In this document: piece after piece, positions 26,085 to 35,354 of the stretch
Layout of the letters: each line of letters opens with the position of its first letter
How positions within the stretch are numbered: position 1 is the stretch's first letter
Assembly: GCF_900215505.1 (NCBI RefSeq)
Contig: NZ_LT907844.1
Location: forward strand, 3,488,001-3,552,000
Direction of reading: 5' to 3'
From: Cohaesibacter sp. ES.047
GTDB taxonomy: Bacteria; Pseudomonadota; Alphaproteobacteria; Rhizobiales; Cohaesibacteraceae
Length of the DNA: 64,000 nt
Notes under the pieces: generated by a model
What the model saw: the letters and a program-made list of their open reading frames with translations, nothing else
Told to the model about the DNA's origin: nothing
Databases searched by the model: none
Translations under genes and position numbers: made by a program

Positions 26085-27037
26085 TGACCGACAACACGCT
26101 CGATCTGCAACAGGACGAAAAGCAGTTCAGTCTGGTCAAGGACGCCTTCGATCGACTGATCGCCAATAAACTCGCCGTGGTCGGCATGCTGTTGGTGCTG
26201 TTCCTTTTTTTCATCGCCATCTTTGGCCCGTCGATCACTCCGTATGACTTCCTGTCTCAGGATCTGCTTGCCCGCAATCAGGGGCCATCGCTGGCCCATT
26301 GGATGGGGACAGATGATCTAGGGCGCGATATTTGCAGTCGCGTTATCTATGGTGCTCGGACCGCTGTGGTGGTCGCATTCTCCACCACCTTCCTCAGCTT
26401 GATCATCGGCCTCTTCATGGGGTCTCTGGGTGGCTATTTCGGCGGCAAGATCGACGCCTTCGTCGTTTGGCTGATCGACATCACCATGTCTATTCCCTCA
26501 TTGCTGCTGGTGATCGTGATCAACGTTTCCATGAAACCGCGCCTCGTGAACTGGATGGACGAGCAATTCCTCCTGACCGGAAATTCGTTCTACCGAAACA
26601 CCATTTGGGTGGACTTTGTGCTCGTCTTTGGCTCGCTCGCACTGATCAAGTGGCCCAAGGCCGCCCGCATCATTCGCGGTCAGATCCTGTCGGTGCGCAA
26701 CAAGAACTACGTGGTTGCCGCTGAAGCGATCGGTGTCCCGACGCCCAAGATCGTCTGGAAATATGTCATACCCAACTCCCTCGGCCCGATCATTGTCTAT
26801 ATCAGTGCCGCTCTTGGGGAAGCCATGGTCTTTGAATCGTCCTTTTCCTTCCTCGGTGTTGGCGTCCGTCCGCCCATTCCAAGCTGGGGCAACATGATCA
26901 GTGACGGGCTGAGGGTTTGGCAGCTCTACCCGCATATCCTCGCGGCCCCGGCTGCGGTCCTCGCACTTGTCACCATTGCGTTCAGTTTCCTTGGTGATGG
27001 CCTCAATGACGCGCTCAATCCACGCCAGTGGAAATAG
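26084..27037 (+). CDS. Dipeptide-type ABC importer permease (DppC-like)
   Basis: A 317-residue partner permease with the OppC_N-type start, one membrane helix near residues 28-48, MGTDDLGRDICSRVIYGART and a BPD_transp_1 domain carrying the EAA loop VAAEAIGVPTPKIVWKYVIPNSLGP. The insert around residues 150-185 (MKPRLVNWMDEQFLLTGNSFYRN) is longer than in most DppC proteins. The TAATG junction couples its translation to the preceding permease. Confidence 0.92.
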   Translation: MTDNTLDLQQDEKQFSLVKDAFDRLIANKLAVVGMLLVLFLFFIAIFGPSITPYDFLSQDLLARNQGPSLAHWMGTDDLGRDICSRVIYGARTAVVVAFSTTFLSLIIGLFMGSLGGYFGGKIDAFVVWLIDITMSIPSLLLVIVINVSMKPRLVNWMDEQFLLTGNSFYRNTIWVDFVLVFGSLALIKWPKAARIIRGQILSVRNKNYVVAAEAIGVPTPKIVWKYVIPNSLGPIIVYISAALGEAMVFESSFSFLGVGVRPPIPSWGNMISDGLRVWQLYPHILAAPAAVLALVTIAFSFLGDGLNDALNPRQWK

Positions 27038-27064
27038 AGACCAGCAACGAAAAGGGAGGGCGCT

Positions 27065-28062
<998 letters not shown>

Positions 28063-28066
<4 letters not shown>

Positions 28067-29070
28067 ACATCGGCGTCAAGAAGCCTCTGGTTTCAGTTCG
28101 GAACCTTGTCAAATATTTCCCCATCAAGATCGGAGCCTTCGGCAGCGAAAAAGCCGTGGTTCACGCCATCGACGATGTCAGCTTTGACATCTATCGAGGT
28201 GAGACCCTCGGCCTTGTGGGCGAGTCTGGCTGCGGCAAGTCGACCACCGGCTTCACAATTCTCCAGCTCTACCGCTCCACATCGGGCAGCGTCGAGTTTG
28301 AAGGAACGGATCTGGCGAGCCTGTCCGCAAAGGAGCTCAGGACGATGCGCAAAAAGGCGCAGATCGTCTTTCAGGATCCATATTCGACCCTCAATCCGCG
28401 CATGACCATCGGTGAAGCACTCGCTGAACCCATGAAGGTTCACAAGATTTGCCCCGATAGCGAAATCCAGTCGCGGATATCCCAGCTGATCCGGGATGTC
28501 GGCCTGAACCCCAACGTCGCGAACCGCTATCCGCATGAATTCTCTGGTGGCCAACGCCAGAGGATCTGTATCGCCAGAGCGCTGGCCTGCAATCCCGAGT
28601 TCGTTGTCTGTGATGAGCCGATTTCCGCGCTTGATGTGTCGATCCAGGCCCAGATCATCAACCTGCTGATGGACATTCAGGAGAAATACAATCTCACCTA
28701 TCTGTTCATTGCCCATGATCTGGCGGTTGTTCGGCATATCTCGGACCGGATCGCAGTCATGTATCTGGGCAAGATCATGGAGATTGCGGACAAGGCCGAC
28801 CTCTTTAAGCGCCCCATGCATCCCTATACCAAGGCGCTTCTGTCAGCCGTTCCCGAAGCGGATCCCGACATCGAGAGGGATCGCAAAAGGATCATCCTCA
28901 AGGGGGATGTCTCGAACGCCATTGATCCGCCTTCTGGCTGTCGGTTTCATCCGCGCTGTGCCTATGCGACCGAGCAATGCGCCCTGACCATGCCCGAACT
29001 TGAGGATCATGGTGAAGGCCATCAGGTTGCCTGCATAAGGCTGGCGGAAATCGAACACGAAAGCGTCTGA
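28063..29070 (+). CDS. Dipeptide-type ABC importer ATPase (DppF-like)
   Basis: A 335-residue ATPase with Walker [10 protein letters not shown], signature FSGGQRQRI, Walker B FVVCDEPISALD and the C-terminal extension (GCRFHPRCAYATEQC). It completes the five-component importer with the four preceding genes. The ATGA overlap couples it to the other ATPase gene. The long loop KYFPIKIGAFGSEKAVVHAIDDV near the N-terminus is typical of DppF/OppF. Confidence 0.93.
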
Positions 29071-29170
29071 GGCAAGACACCGCAAGCATTTAAGGCTCCC
29101 AAGGAGCACGGGCAGCCCTGCCGACAGGACACCTGTTGGCAGGGCAGAAAAAAGCGCAAAAGGCAAGGCC

Positions 29171-30244
29171 ATGAAGATCGAAGGTATCAAGACAATCCCA
29201 ACTCCGTGTCCAAGCAACCATGCGTCCAATCTTTTGGCCTTGGGGGATGGCGATTTGCTCTGCACATGGTTCGGCGGAACCATGGAGGGCACGTCTGATA
29301 TCAGCATCTATCTCAGTCGATATGATGCGAATTCCGGACAATGGCTTGAGCCGGACAAGATGAGCAGGGATCCTGATCGCTCTGAACAAAACCCCGCTCT
29401 CTTCCGTCACCCGACAGGAGAAATCTGGCTACTCTATACCGCTCAATTGAAGACGGATCAGAGCACGGCCATCGTGCGTCGGCGTCGATCGCAGGACGGC
29501 GGCACAAGCTGGGCGCCGATCGAGACCCTGTTCGACAGGCAAGGCACCTTCATTCGCCAGCCGCCGGTGGTCAATGCGCAAGGCACGCTGTTGTTGCCGA
29601 TCTGGCATTCCAACATCAAAAACGCCTTTGGCAACGACAATTCCCTTGTCTATGCATCTGGAGACGGAGGAGAGACTTGGGATTTGCGGGAAGTGCCCCA
29701 GAGTGGCGGGTGCGTGCACATGAACATCCTGCCAAGTTGCAAGGTGGCCTTTTTCCGCAGTCGGCGATCAGACTTTATTCACCGCTCGCTGTCAGATGAT
29801 GACGGCCTCAACTGGTCAAAGCCAGAGCCTACGACCTTGCCAAACAACAACGCGTCAATTCAGGCCTGTGAGGCCAGCAATGGCCGCATTTACATCGTCT
29901 ACAACCACATCTCGGCAGCCGGTCGGTCCTCCGAAAGCTCAATCCCGCCATGGGTGCAGGACCGGGACGCTTTCCTTCGGCAATGTGACATCACCGACAG
30001 CAGCGCCATCTGGGGCGTGCCGCGCAATCCGCTGATGATCGCCAGTTCAACCGATCTGGGGGCAAGCTGGACACATGAGCTGACCATCGAGGACGACGCG
30101 ACCTTGCGCTCTGAACATGACGAACATGGCGCGTTTGTTGGCGACTATTCCTATCCATCAATCATCGAGGCACCCGAAGGGGAATTGCACATCAGCTTTT
30201 CCTACCTCAGGGACTATATCAAGCACGTCAAACTGACGCTTTAG
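29171..30244 (+). CDS. Cytoplasmic sialidase-fold (BNR/Asp-box) protein
   Basis: A 357-residue beta-propeller protein with at least four Asp-boxes (SQDGGTSW, SGDGGETW, SDDDGLNW, STDLGASW) and an N-terminal LCTWFGGTMEG, as in BNR_2/exo-sialidase-like families. No signal peptide is present (MKIEGIKTIPTP), so it acts inside the cell on an imported substrate. The typical sialidase arginine triad cannot be confirmed by eye. Given the neighbouring importer, acid-sugar kinase and NanA-like lyase, it may cleave an imported glycoside or disaccharide of an acidic sugar. Exact activity unknown; lyase or glycosidase are both possible for this fold. Confidence 0.75.
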   Translation: MKIEGIKTIPTPCPSNHASNLLALGDGDLLCTWFGGTMEGTSDISIYLSRYDANSGQWLEPDKMSRDPDRSEQNPALFRHPTGEIWLLYTAQLKTDQSTAIVRRRRSQDGGTSWAPIETLFDRQGTFIRQPPVVNAQGTLLLPIWHSNIKNAFGNDNSLVYASGDGGETWDLREVPQSGGCVHMNILPSCKVAFFRSRRSDFIHRSLSDDDGLNWSKPEPTTLPNNNASIQACEASNGRIYIVYNHISAAGRSSESSIPPWVQDRDAFLRQCDITDSSAIWGVPRNPLMIASSTDLGASWTHELTIEDDATLRSEHDEHGAFVGDYSYPSIIEAPEGELHISFSYLRDYIKHVKLTL

Positions 30245-30347
30245 CGCAACAGGAGAGGAGGACCAAAGGGTCGGCGCTGCTGGCTGACAATAAAGTGTTT
30301 GATCTAGAAATCCGCAAAGAGAAGGCATGCCATGAAAGGGGACAGTT

Positions 30348-31616
30348 GTGAAAAAGGCTGAAAAACTGGCCATCATCGCCGATGATTTTACCGGCGCTGG
30401 GGATGCCGGCATCCATTTTGCCCTTGGTGGCTCACGTGCTGATCTGATCCTCAACATTGCAAGCCTTGCAAGCGTTCAGAAGGAACAGGATGCCGTTGCA
30501 ATCACGACAGAAACGCGATTTCTTTCTGCAGAAGATGCAGCCAAAACGGTGTCGCGCACCATCGGCCTGTGCCGCGAGGCGGGGTATGGGTCGATCTACA
30601 AGAAGATTGACTCGACCATGCGCGGCAATCCCGGCAGCGAGATCGAGGCTGCCTTGGCTGCCACCGGACAAACGGCTGCCATCATCTGCCCCGCGATGCC
30701 TGAAACCGGCCGGATTTGCGTGAGAGGAGCAATCTGGATCCATGGCAAGCCGCTACATCTGTCCGATATCGGCAAGGACCCTTTCCATCCTCTTGCCACA
30801 TCGAGCATCGCAGAGCTTCTTCAAAGCCAGACGGCGCTTGGTATGGGGACGCTGGATCTGGAGGATATAGAGGCCGGTGAGAGCCATCTCTCAAAACGTC
30901 TCGATGCGCTTGTTGCCGAGGGACGTCGCCTCGTTATCGCCGACGCAAGTGAGTTTTCCCATATGTCCACGCTCGCCCGGCTCGTCATGTCCAAGGATCT
31001 GTTGCCCGTTGGCGCTGGAGGCTTCGCGCGCGCGCTCGCGGATGAGTGGGCAAGAGGAAAAACGGGGAGGCCGGAGACTGTTTCGCTTGATGGGCCTTTG
31101 CTTGCCATCGTGGGCAGTCTCACCCCTGTTTCTCTTGCGCAAGCCAAGCGGGCCGAACAAAGCGGTCTGTTCACGGTCATCACGCTGAAAGCCGGCGGCT
31201 CCCATGACGAGATGCGCGCCAAATGCGAAAAGATCTTGGCCGAGGCAGGGATGCAAGAGCCCAACGTCCTACTGTGCATCAAGGCTGACGGAGACAATCC
31301 GCCGGTCTCGCCACGGGAGGGCGAACGGGTGTCCGCGCTGCTGGGAGCGACTGCTGCCGAAATCTGCAGCATCACCTCCTGCAGGACCGTTTTCAGCACC
31401 GGAGGCAGTACCGCTATTGCGGTGGCAGAGGCTCTGGGCATCCGGTCCGTTCACCTCATCACCGAACTCTTGCCGGGTATTGTCTTGGGAAAGTGCCAGA
31501 AAAACACGAATGGGATTGACGGCTTCATATCGAAGGCTGGCGGGTTCGGACCGGAAGACCTGCTGATTGACATCACATCAAGGATCAAGACGCCATGCCT
31601 AGCCGAACGCCTTTGA
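30348..31616 (+). CDS. Four-carbon acid sugar kinase family protein (DUF1537)
   Basis: A 422-residue protein of the DUF1537 family: N-terminal KLAIIADDFTGAGDAGIHFA (substrate side) and C-terminal nucleotide-binding stretch VFSTGGSTAIAVAEALG. KKIDSTMRGNPGSEIEAAL is the conserved family motif near residue 85. Characterised members phosphorylate erythronate, threonate or related 3-hydroxy acids. The start is a GTG at 30348 preceded by AAAGGGG; no ATG in this frame fits. It would phosphorylate an acid released from the imported compound; the PdxA-like dehydrogenase and aldolase usual for erythronate pathways are not here. Confidence 0.85.
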   Translation: MKKAEKLAIIADDFTGAGDAGIHFALGGSRADLILNIASLASVQKEQDAVAITTETRFLSAEDAAKTVSRTIGLCREAGYGSIYKKIDSTMRGNPGSEIEAALAATGQTAAIICPAMPETGRICVRGAIWIHGKPLHLSDIGKDPFHPLATSSIAELLQSQTALGMGTLDLEDIEAGESHLSKRLDALVAEGRRLVIADASEFSHMSTLARLVMSKDLLPVGAGGFARALADEWARGKTGRPETVSLDGPLLAIVGSLTPVSLAQAKRAEQSGLFTVITLKAGGSHDEMRAKCEKILAEAGMQEPNVLLCIKADGDNPPVSPREGERVSALLGATAAEICSITSCRTVFSTGGSTAIAVAEALGIRSVHLITELLPGIVLGKCQKNTNGIDGFISKAGGFGPEDLLIDITSRIKTPCLAERL

Positions 31617-31662
31617 CAAAGCGCAGCACTGTCTCAAGCGATGGGCCGGTTGGGAGGTGCGC

Positions 31663-32547
31663 ATGACAAGTCCGGAACCCATCGTTCCTATCATTACCTG
31701 TTTCAATCGCGACGATACTATCAATTACACGGCGGTTCGCGCTCAGGTTCGGCGCCAACTCGATGCTGGCAACAGCATTCTCGTCTGTGACACGATTGGC
31801 GATTTCACCAGCATGACCCAAGCCGAGAAAGTGCGACTGTGTGCCGAAGTGGTGGAGGAGGCGGATAACCGTGTGCAGATCTATGCCAATGTCGGAATGC
31901 CTTCGACCTATCAATCCGTCTTGCTCGGTCGCGAGATTGCCAAGCTCGGCATTTGCGGCGTCACCGTGATCACACCCTTCTTTGAAAAGTGCAGTCAGGC
32001 CGATCTGGTGGCCCACTACAGCAAGGTCGCAGACAGTCTTGAAAGGCCTGTTTATCTTTACAATATCCCATCTCGCTCAACCAACACGATTGACCCGGAA
32101 ACAGCTCTTGAGCTTGCCAGCCATCCCAATATTCTGGGCATCAAGGATTCAGGGGGCGATGAGGCAAAGCTCGATGCCTATCTTGCCATTGCTGCGCGCC
32201 GTGATGACTTTTCGGTCTATGTTGGGGGGGAGGGCTTGATCCATACGGCCCTGCGGCAGGGGGCAGCGGGATGCATGTCCGATCTGGGCAACATTTTGCC
32301 AAAAACACTGAACCGCATTTGCACAAGCTTCAGGGAAGGGCGAGAGCAGGAAGCTGTGAAACGGCTATCGCTTTATTGCGAGTTGGGCAAGGATCTCGAA
32401 GAACTCGGCCCCAAGCCCCATGTTATCAAGCAGCTTTTATACCGGATGAACGAGAACGTCGGGACGGGCCGCCAGCCCGCACCGATATCAACGCCTGACC
32501 TTGATCGCAAGCTGGGTGCCATGATTGAGAAATATGCTCTCGTCTGA
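31663..32547 (+). CDS. DapA/NanA-family Schiff-base lyase with atypical active-site motif
   Basis: A 294-residue class I aldolase-fold protein. The Schiff-base lysine K161 (GIKDSGGD) and tyrosine Y133 (YLYNIPSRST) are at the same positions as in E. coli DapA. The GTTGE motif that binds the pyruvate carboxylate is replaced by D43-T-I-G-D47 (CDTIGDF), so it is not an ordinary dihydrodipicolinate synthase or sialic acid lyase. ATG 31663 follows GGGAGG. It ends the sigma-54 operon, which suggests a lyase, dehydratase or aldolase for an acid sugar. Substrate unknown. Confidence 0.82.
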   Translation: MTSPEPIVPIITCFNRDDTINYTAVRAQVRRQLDAGNSILVCDTIGDFTSMTQAEKVRLCAEVVEEADNRVQIYANVGMPSTYQSVLLGREIAKLGICGVTVITPFFEKCSQADLVAHYSKVADSLERPVYLYNIPSRSTNTIDPETALELASHPNILGIKDSGGDEAKLDAYLAIAARRDDFSVYVGGEGLIHTALRQGAAGCMSDLGNILPKTLNRICTSFREGREQEAVKRLSLYCELGKDLEELGPKPHVIKQLLYRMNENVGTGRQPAPISTPDLDRKLGAMIEKYALV

Positions 32548-32740
32548 GCAAGCGGACTTTCCGATCCCCTTGGCGTTTCGGACCCTGCCCATTCCGCTCA
32601 AGCCTTAAAACTATGGAACAAACCAGAGCCAGCGCAGTTTCTCTTGTTAATGACAAGGAGAACAGACACGTGTCGCAATTTGCCAAACGGCCTAAATCAC
32701 TGCGATCCTGTAGCTGCTGTCTGATCGAGACGGCCCGCGC

Positions 32741-33772
32741 ATGATCGCTGAGCTATCGAATTTTTACATTCTGGCCATTATGACAGCGGCAACGCTGGTT
32801 ATTCTCGTCTGCGGGTTGCGCATGACGACATTGGCGGACCAGATCGCAGACCGTACGGGGCTGGGCGAAGCCCTGATTGGTGGCGTGCTGCTGGGAGCCG
32901 CAACATCGCTCTCGGGCACGATTGTGTCCCTCACGTCCGCGCTGGATGGACGCGCGTCTCTCGCCTTTGCCAACAGCATCGGCGGTATTGCCGCCCAGAC
33001 GGTCTTTCTTGCTGTCGGTGATCTCGTCTATCGCCGGGCCAATCTTGAGCATGCCTCGGCTGAAATCACCAATCTCTTCCAGGGCGGGATGCTGATCCTT
33101 CTGCTGGCCATCCCTTTTCTCGCATCGACCACGCCGGAAATGGCGATTTTTGGCATGCATCCCTTATCGTTGGCGATCCCGGTGCTTTACGTCTTTGGCC
33201 TGATCGCGACGCGTTGGGTGAAGGAAAATCCCATGTGGGAGCCCGTCGATACCGAGCTGACGCGCTTTGATATGCCGGACGATGAAAGCACTCCCGAAAA
33301 AAGCTCTGCCCGACTGTTGCTGGCCTTTGCCATAATGGCCGTTTTTCTTGCGCTCGCCGGGTGGGCCATCGCGCGCTGTGGTGCGGTTCTGTCTGATCGG
33401 ATCGGATTGTCCGAAACCCTCGTCGGGGCCTTGATGACAGCAGTCATTACGTCTCTTCCTGAGCTGGTCACAACCTTGTCGGCGGTTCGTCGCGGTGCGC
33501 TTCAGTTGGCAGTCGGTGGGATCATTGGCGGAAATACCTTTGATACCCTGTTCCTGACGATTTCGGACGCAGGATATAGGGACGGGTCAATCTATCATGC
33601 CATCGGAAATTCAGATCTGTTTTGGAATGCTGTCGCCCTCGTGATGACTGCAATCTTGATGCTTGGATTGCTGCTCCGCCAAAAGCAGGGCACGGCGAGA
33701 ATTGGCTTTGAGAGCGTGGCGCTGTTTGGTGTCTTTGGCGCGGCGGTCGCTCTGCAATCCTACATGGGCTAG
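32741..33772 (+). CDS. CaCA-superfamily cation exchanger (sodium/calcium exchanger fold)
   Basis: A 343-residue integral membrane protein with about 10 helices and the two inverted alpha-repeats of the CaCA superfamily: GGVLLGAATSLSGTIVSLTSA around residues 46-66, and GALMTAVITSLPELVTTLSAV around 228-248. A charged cytoplasmic loop (DTELTRFDMPDDESTPEK) separates the halves. Such proteins exchange Ca2+ or another cation for Na+ or H+. The first repeat has SLSG where many members have an acidic SxPE, so ion specificity may differ. It starts 190 bases after the lyase gene; whether it shares that promoter is unclear. Confidence 0.82.
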   Translation: MIAELSNFYILAIMTAATLVILVCGLRMTTLADQIADRTGLGEALIGGVLLGAATSLSGTIVSLTSALDGRASLAFANSIGGIAAQTVFLAVGDLVYRRANLEHASAEITNLFQGGMLILLLAIPFLASTTPEMAIFGMHPLSLAIPVLYVFGLIATRWVKENPMWEPVDTELTRFDMPDDESTPEKSSARLLLAFAIMAVFLALAGWAIARCGAVLSDRIGLSETLVGALMTAVITSLPELVTTLSAVRRGALQLAVGGIIGGNTFDTLFLTISDAGYRDGSIYHAIGNSDLFWNAVALVMTAILMLGLLLRQKQGTARIGFESVALFGVFGAAVALQSYMG

Positions 33773-33843
33773 GGTATCAAGCTTGGAAAGCTGATGAACC
33801 CACGATTAAAATGGTTTGAGAACAACAAAAAGCGAGAAAGCAA

Positions 33844-34344
33844 ATGAACTCTGAACTGCTTTTCTGGGGAACCGATACCTGGCTTGGAATCGATGTCATT
33901 GCCATCCGGCTTTTCGTCGCGCTTTTCCTGGGAGCGGTTGTTGGGGTTGAACGAGAGTGGCAAAGAAATTCCGCAGGGTTGCGCACCCATATTCTGGTCA
34001 GCCTCGCCTCGGCCACGCTTGCCATTCTCTCGATCGACATAGCCCATCTATCGGTTTTCAATGATGAAGCGGTTCGCACGGATCCCTTCCGCCTGATCGA
34101 GGCGGTCACATCCGGTGTGGCGTTTCTGGCCGCGGGTTTGATTGTGTTCAACCGCGGACGCGTTAGAAACCTGACCACCGGCGCCGGAATGTGGCTCGCT
34201 GCCGCCATTGGCCTTGCGTCCGGATTTGGCCTCTGGCAGGTGGCCATTCTGGCCACGGTTCTCGCCTTCGTCGTACTCGGCCTGTTGGGGCTGTTGGAAG
34301 CACGCCTGCTCAAGCACAAAAAAGAGAAATTGGAAGAAGAGTAG
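33844..34344 (+). CDS. MgtC/SapB-family membrane protein
   Basis: A 166-residue protein with four to five predicted membrane helices and the family signature RLFVALFLGAVVGVEREWQ followed by SAGLRTHILV. MgtC proteins are linked to growth at low Mg2+ and to ATP synthase regulation in some pathogens; many homologues are of unknown role. The C-terminus is short and charged (KHKKEKLEEE), lacking the extra cytoplasmic domain of true MgtC. The ATG at 33844 follows AAAGCGAGAAAGCAA. Gene order suggests co-transcription with the CaCA exchanger, both possibly in cation homeostasis. Confidence 0.85.
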   Translation: MNSELLFWGTDTWLGIDVIAIRLFVALFLGAVVGVEREWQRNSAGLRTHILVSLASATLAILSIDIAHLSVFNDEAVRTDPFRLIEAVTSGVAFLAAGLIVFNRGRVRNLTTGAGMWLAAAIGLASGFGLWQVAILATVLAFVVLGLLGLLEARLLKHKKEKLEEE

Positions 34345-34439
34345 GCGAACGCCCAATCCGTGCGTCAATGGCGCCGATTGGGACTTGGCGTTAAGCTGGC
34401 ACAATCATCAAGGGGTGTGCTGGCATCAAGGACTGCGCC

Positions 34440-35066
34440 CTATGTGCAAACGCCAAACAACAGCAATTCCTTGACCGCCTGTTTTGTTTCCTGCCATTGC
34501 GCATCGGACAGGTCGTTGCCATCATTGAGGGTCGTGATCTGATGTTTGAAGTCGGCGTAGTGCTGGCTCGTTGCCCAGATGGCGAACAAGAGATGTTTGG
34601 GAGAAATGGGGCGGATCTTGCCATTTGCTATCCACTTGTTGATCACTTCAACACGCTCATTGGTCCAGGAGCGCAACTCGGATTCCAGATAATCCTGCAC
34701 GATGGGTGCGCCCTGAATGATCTCATTTGCCCACACCTTCGAGCCGTAGGGGCGTGTGCGCGCGAGTTCCAACTTGGTATCGATATAACTGGATAGAGCG
34801 AACTTCGGGTCGGCATCGACATGGAGCTCGTCGGCCGCTTCTCGCCAGACAGTGAAAATGTCTTCTACAACAGTGCGGTAGAGTAGTTCCTTGGTCGAAA
34901 AGTAATAAACAATATTGGACTTCGGTAAGCCTGCGGCCTCTGCAATCTTGCTGATGGATGCTCCACTATAGCCGAACTCTGCAAATATGATTTCTGCTGC
35001 TGACAGAATCTTTTCTATATTCTTCTCGCGGTTCAGTTGCTGCTTAGTTGCGGGGTGAGCTTCCAT
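34440..35066 (-). CDS. RutR-like TetR-family repressor of pyrimidine catabolism
   Basis: A 208-residue regulator. Residues 15-62 form a TetR HTH (ILSAAEIIFAEFGYSGASISKIAEAAGLPKSNIVYYFSTKE). The C-terminal domain (YGSKVWANEIIQGAPIVQDYL) resembles the RutR/YcdC type, which in E. coli binds uracil and thymine. It is divergent from, and 288 bases away from, the aminotransferase that starts the uracil catabolic genes, and a duplicated dyad-like element lies between them. The likely role is repression of that set, relieved by a pyrimidine. I cannot confirm the ligand from sequence alone. Confidence 0.85.
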   Translation of the reverse strand: MEAHPATKQQLNREKNIEKILSAAEIIFAEFGYSGASISKIAEAAGLPKSNIVYYFSTKELLYRTVVEDIFTVWREAADELHVDADPKFALSSYIDTKLELARTRPYGSKVWANEIIQGAPIVQDYLESELRSWTNERVEVINKWIANGKIRPISPKHLLFAIWATSQHYADFKHQITTLNDGNDLSDAQWQETKQAVKELLLFGVCT

Positions 35067-35243
35067 GAACGATCCTGTGCATACTTATCGTGTTTCCACG
35101 CAATATCAGTGCTTTGCACCAAGTTTTTCTCGGTGGTCTTCGTGAAATGCCTAGTCGTTCCAACAAAAACCGTCTGTTTTTTGTGCCGATCACAGCCTGT
35201 ATTTTGAGCAAATGGCTCATGGCCAAGCAATAAAGTATAATTC

Positions 35244-35282
35244 TGACCGATCGTGCAGATAATATATTGACCGATCGTGCAG
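35244..35282. promoter_or_regulatory. Duplicated candidate operator for the RutR-like repressor
   Basis: TGACCGATCGTGCAG occurs exactly twice (35244-35258 and 35268-35282), 24 bases apart, and TAAT follows both copies one base later. Each copy has CGATCG at its centre and a TGACC left half. This left half resembles half of the E. coli RutR box (TTGACCA-N2-TGGTCAA, from memory), while the right half is imperfect. It lies 72-111 bases before the aminotransferase start, between the divergent repressor and catabolic genes. Confidence 0.72.
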
Positions 35283-35354
35283 CTAATGCAATCGTTCTTA
35301 TCACAAAAGCCGGAATAGGCAATAATTCATCCGTGAAGGATTAGGGGAAGAGCG

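Noticed and set aside
31663-32547. Dihydrodipicolinate synthase for lysine synthesis (dapA)
   Set aside because: The GTTGE pyruvate-binding motif is changed to DTIGD and the gene sits in a sigma-54 catabolic operon, so a housekeeping role is unlikely.
35244-35282. CRISPR-like repeat pair
   Set aside because: Only two 15-bp copies with a 9-base spacer in an intergenic promoter region; no cas genes. A transcription-factor site fits better.
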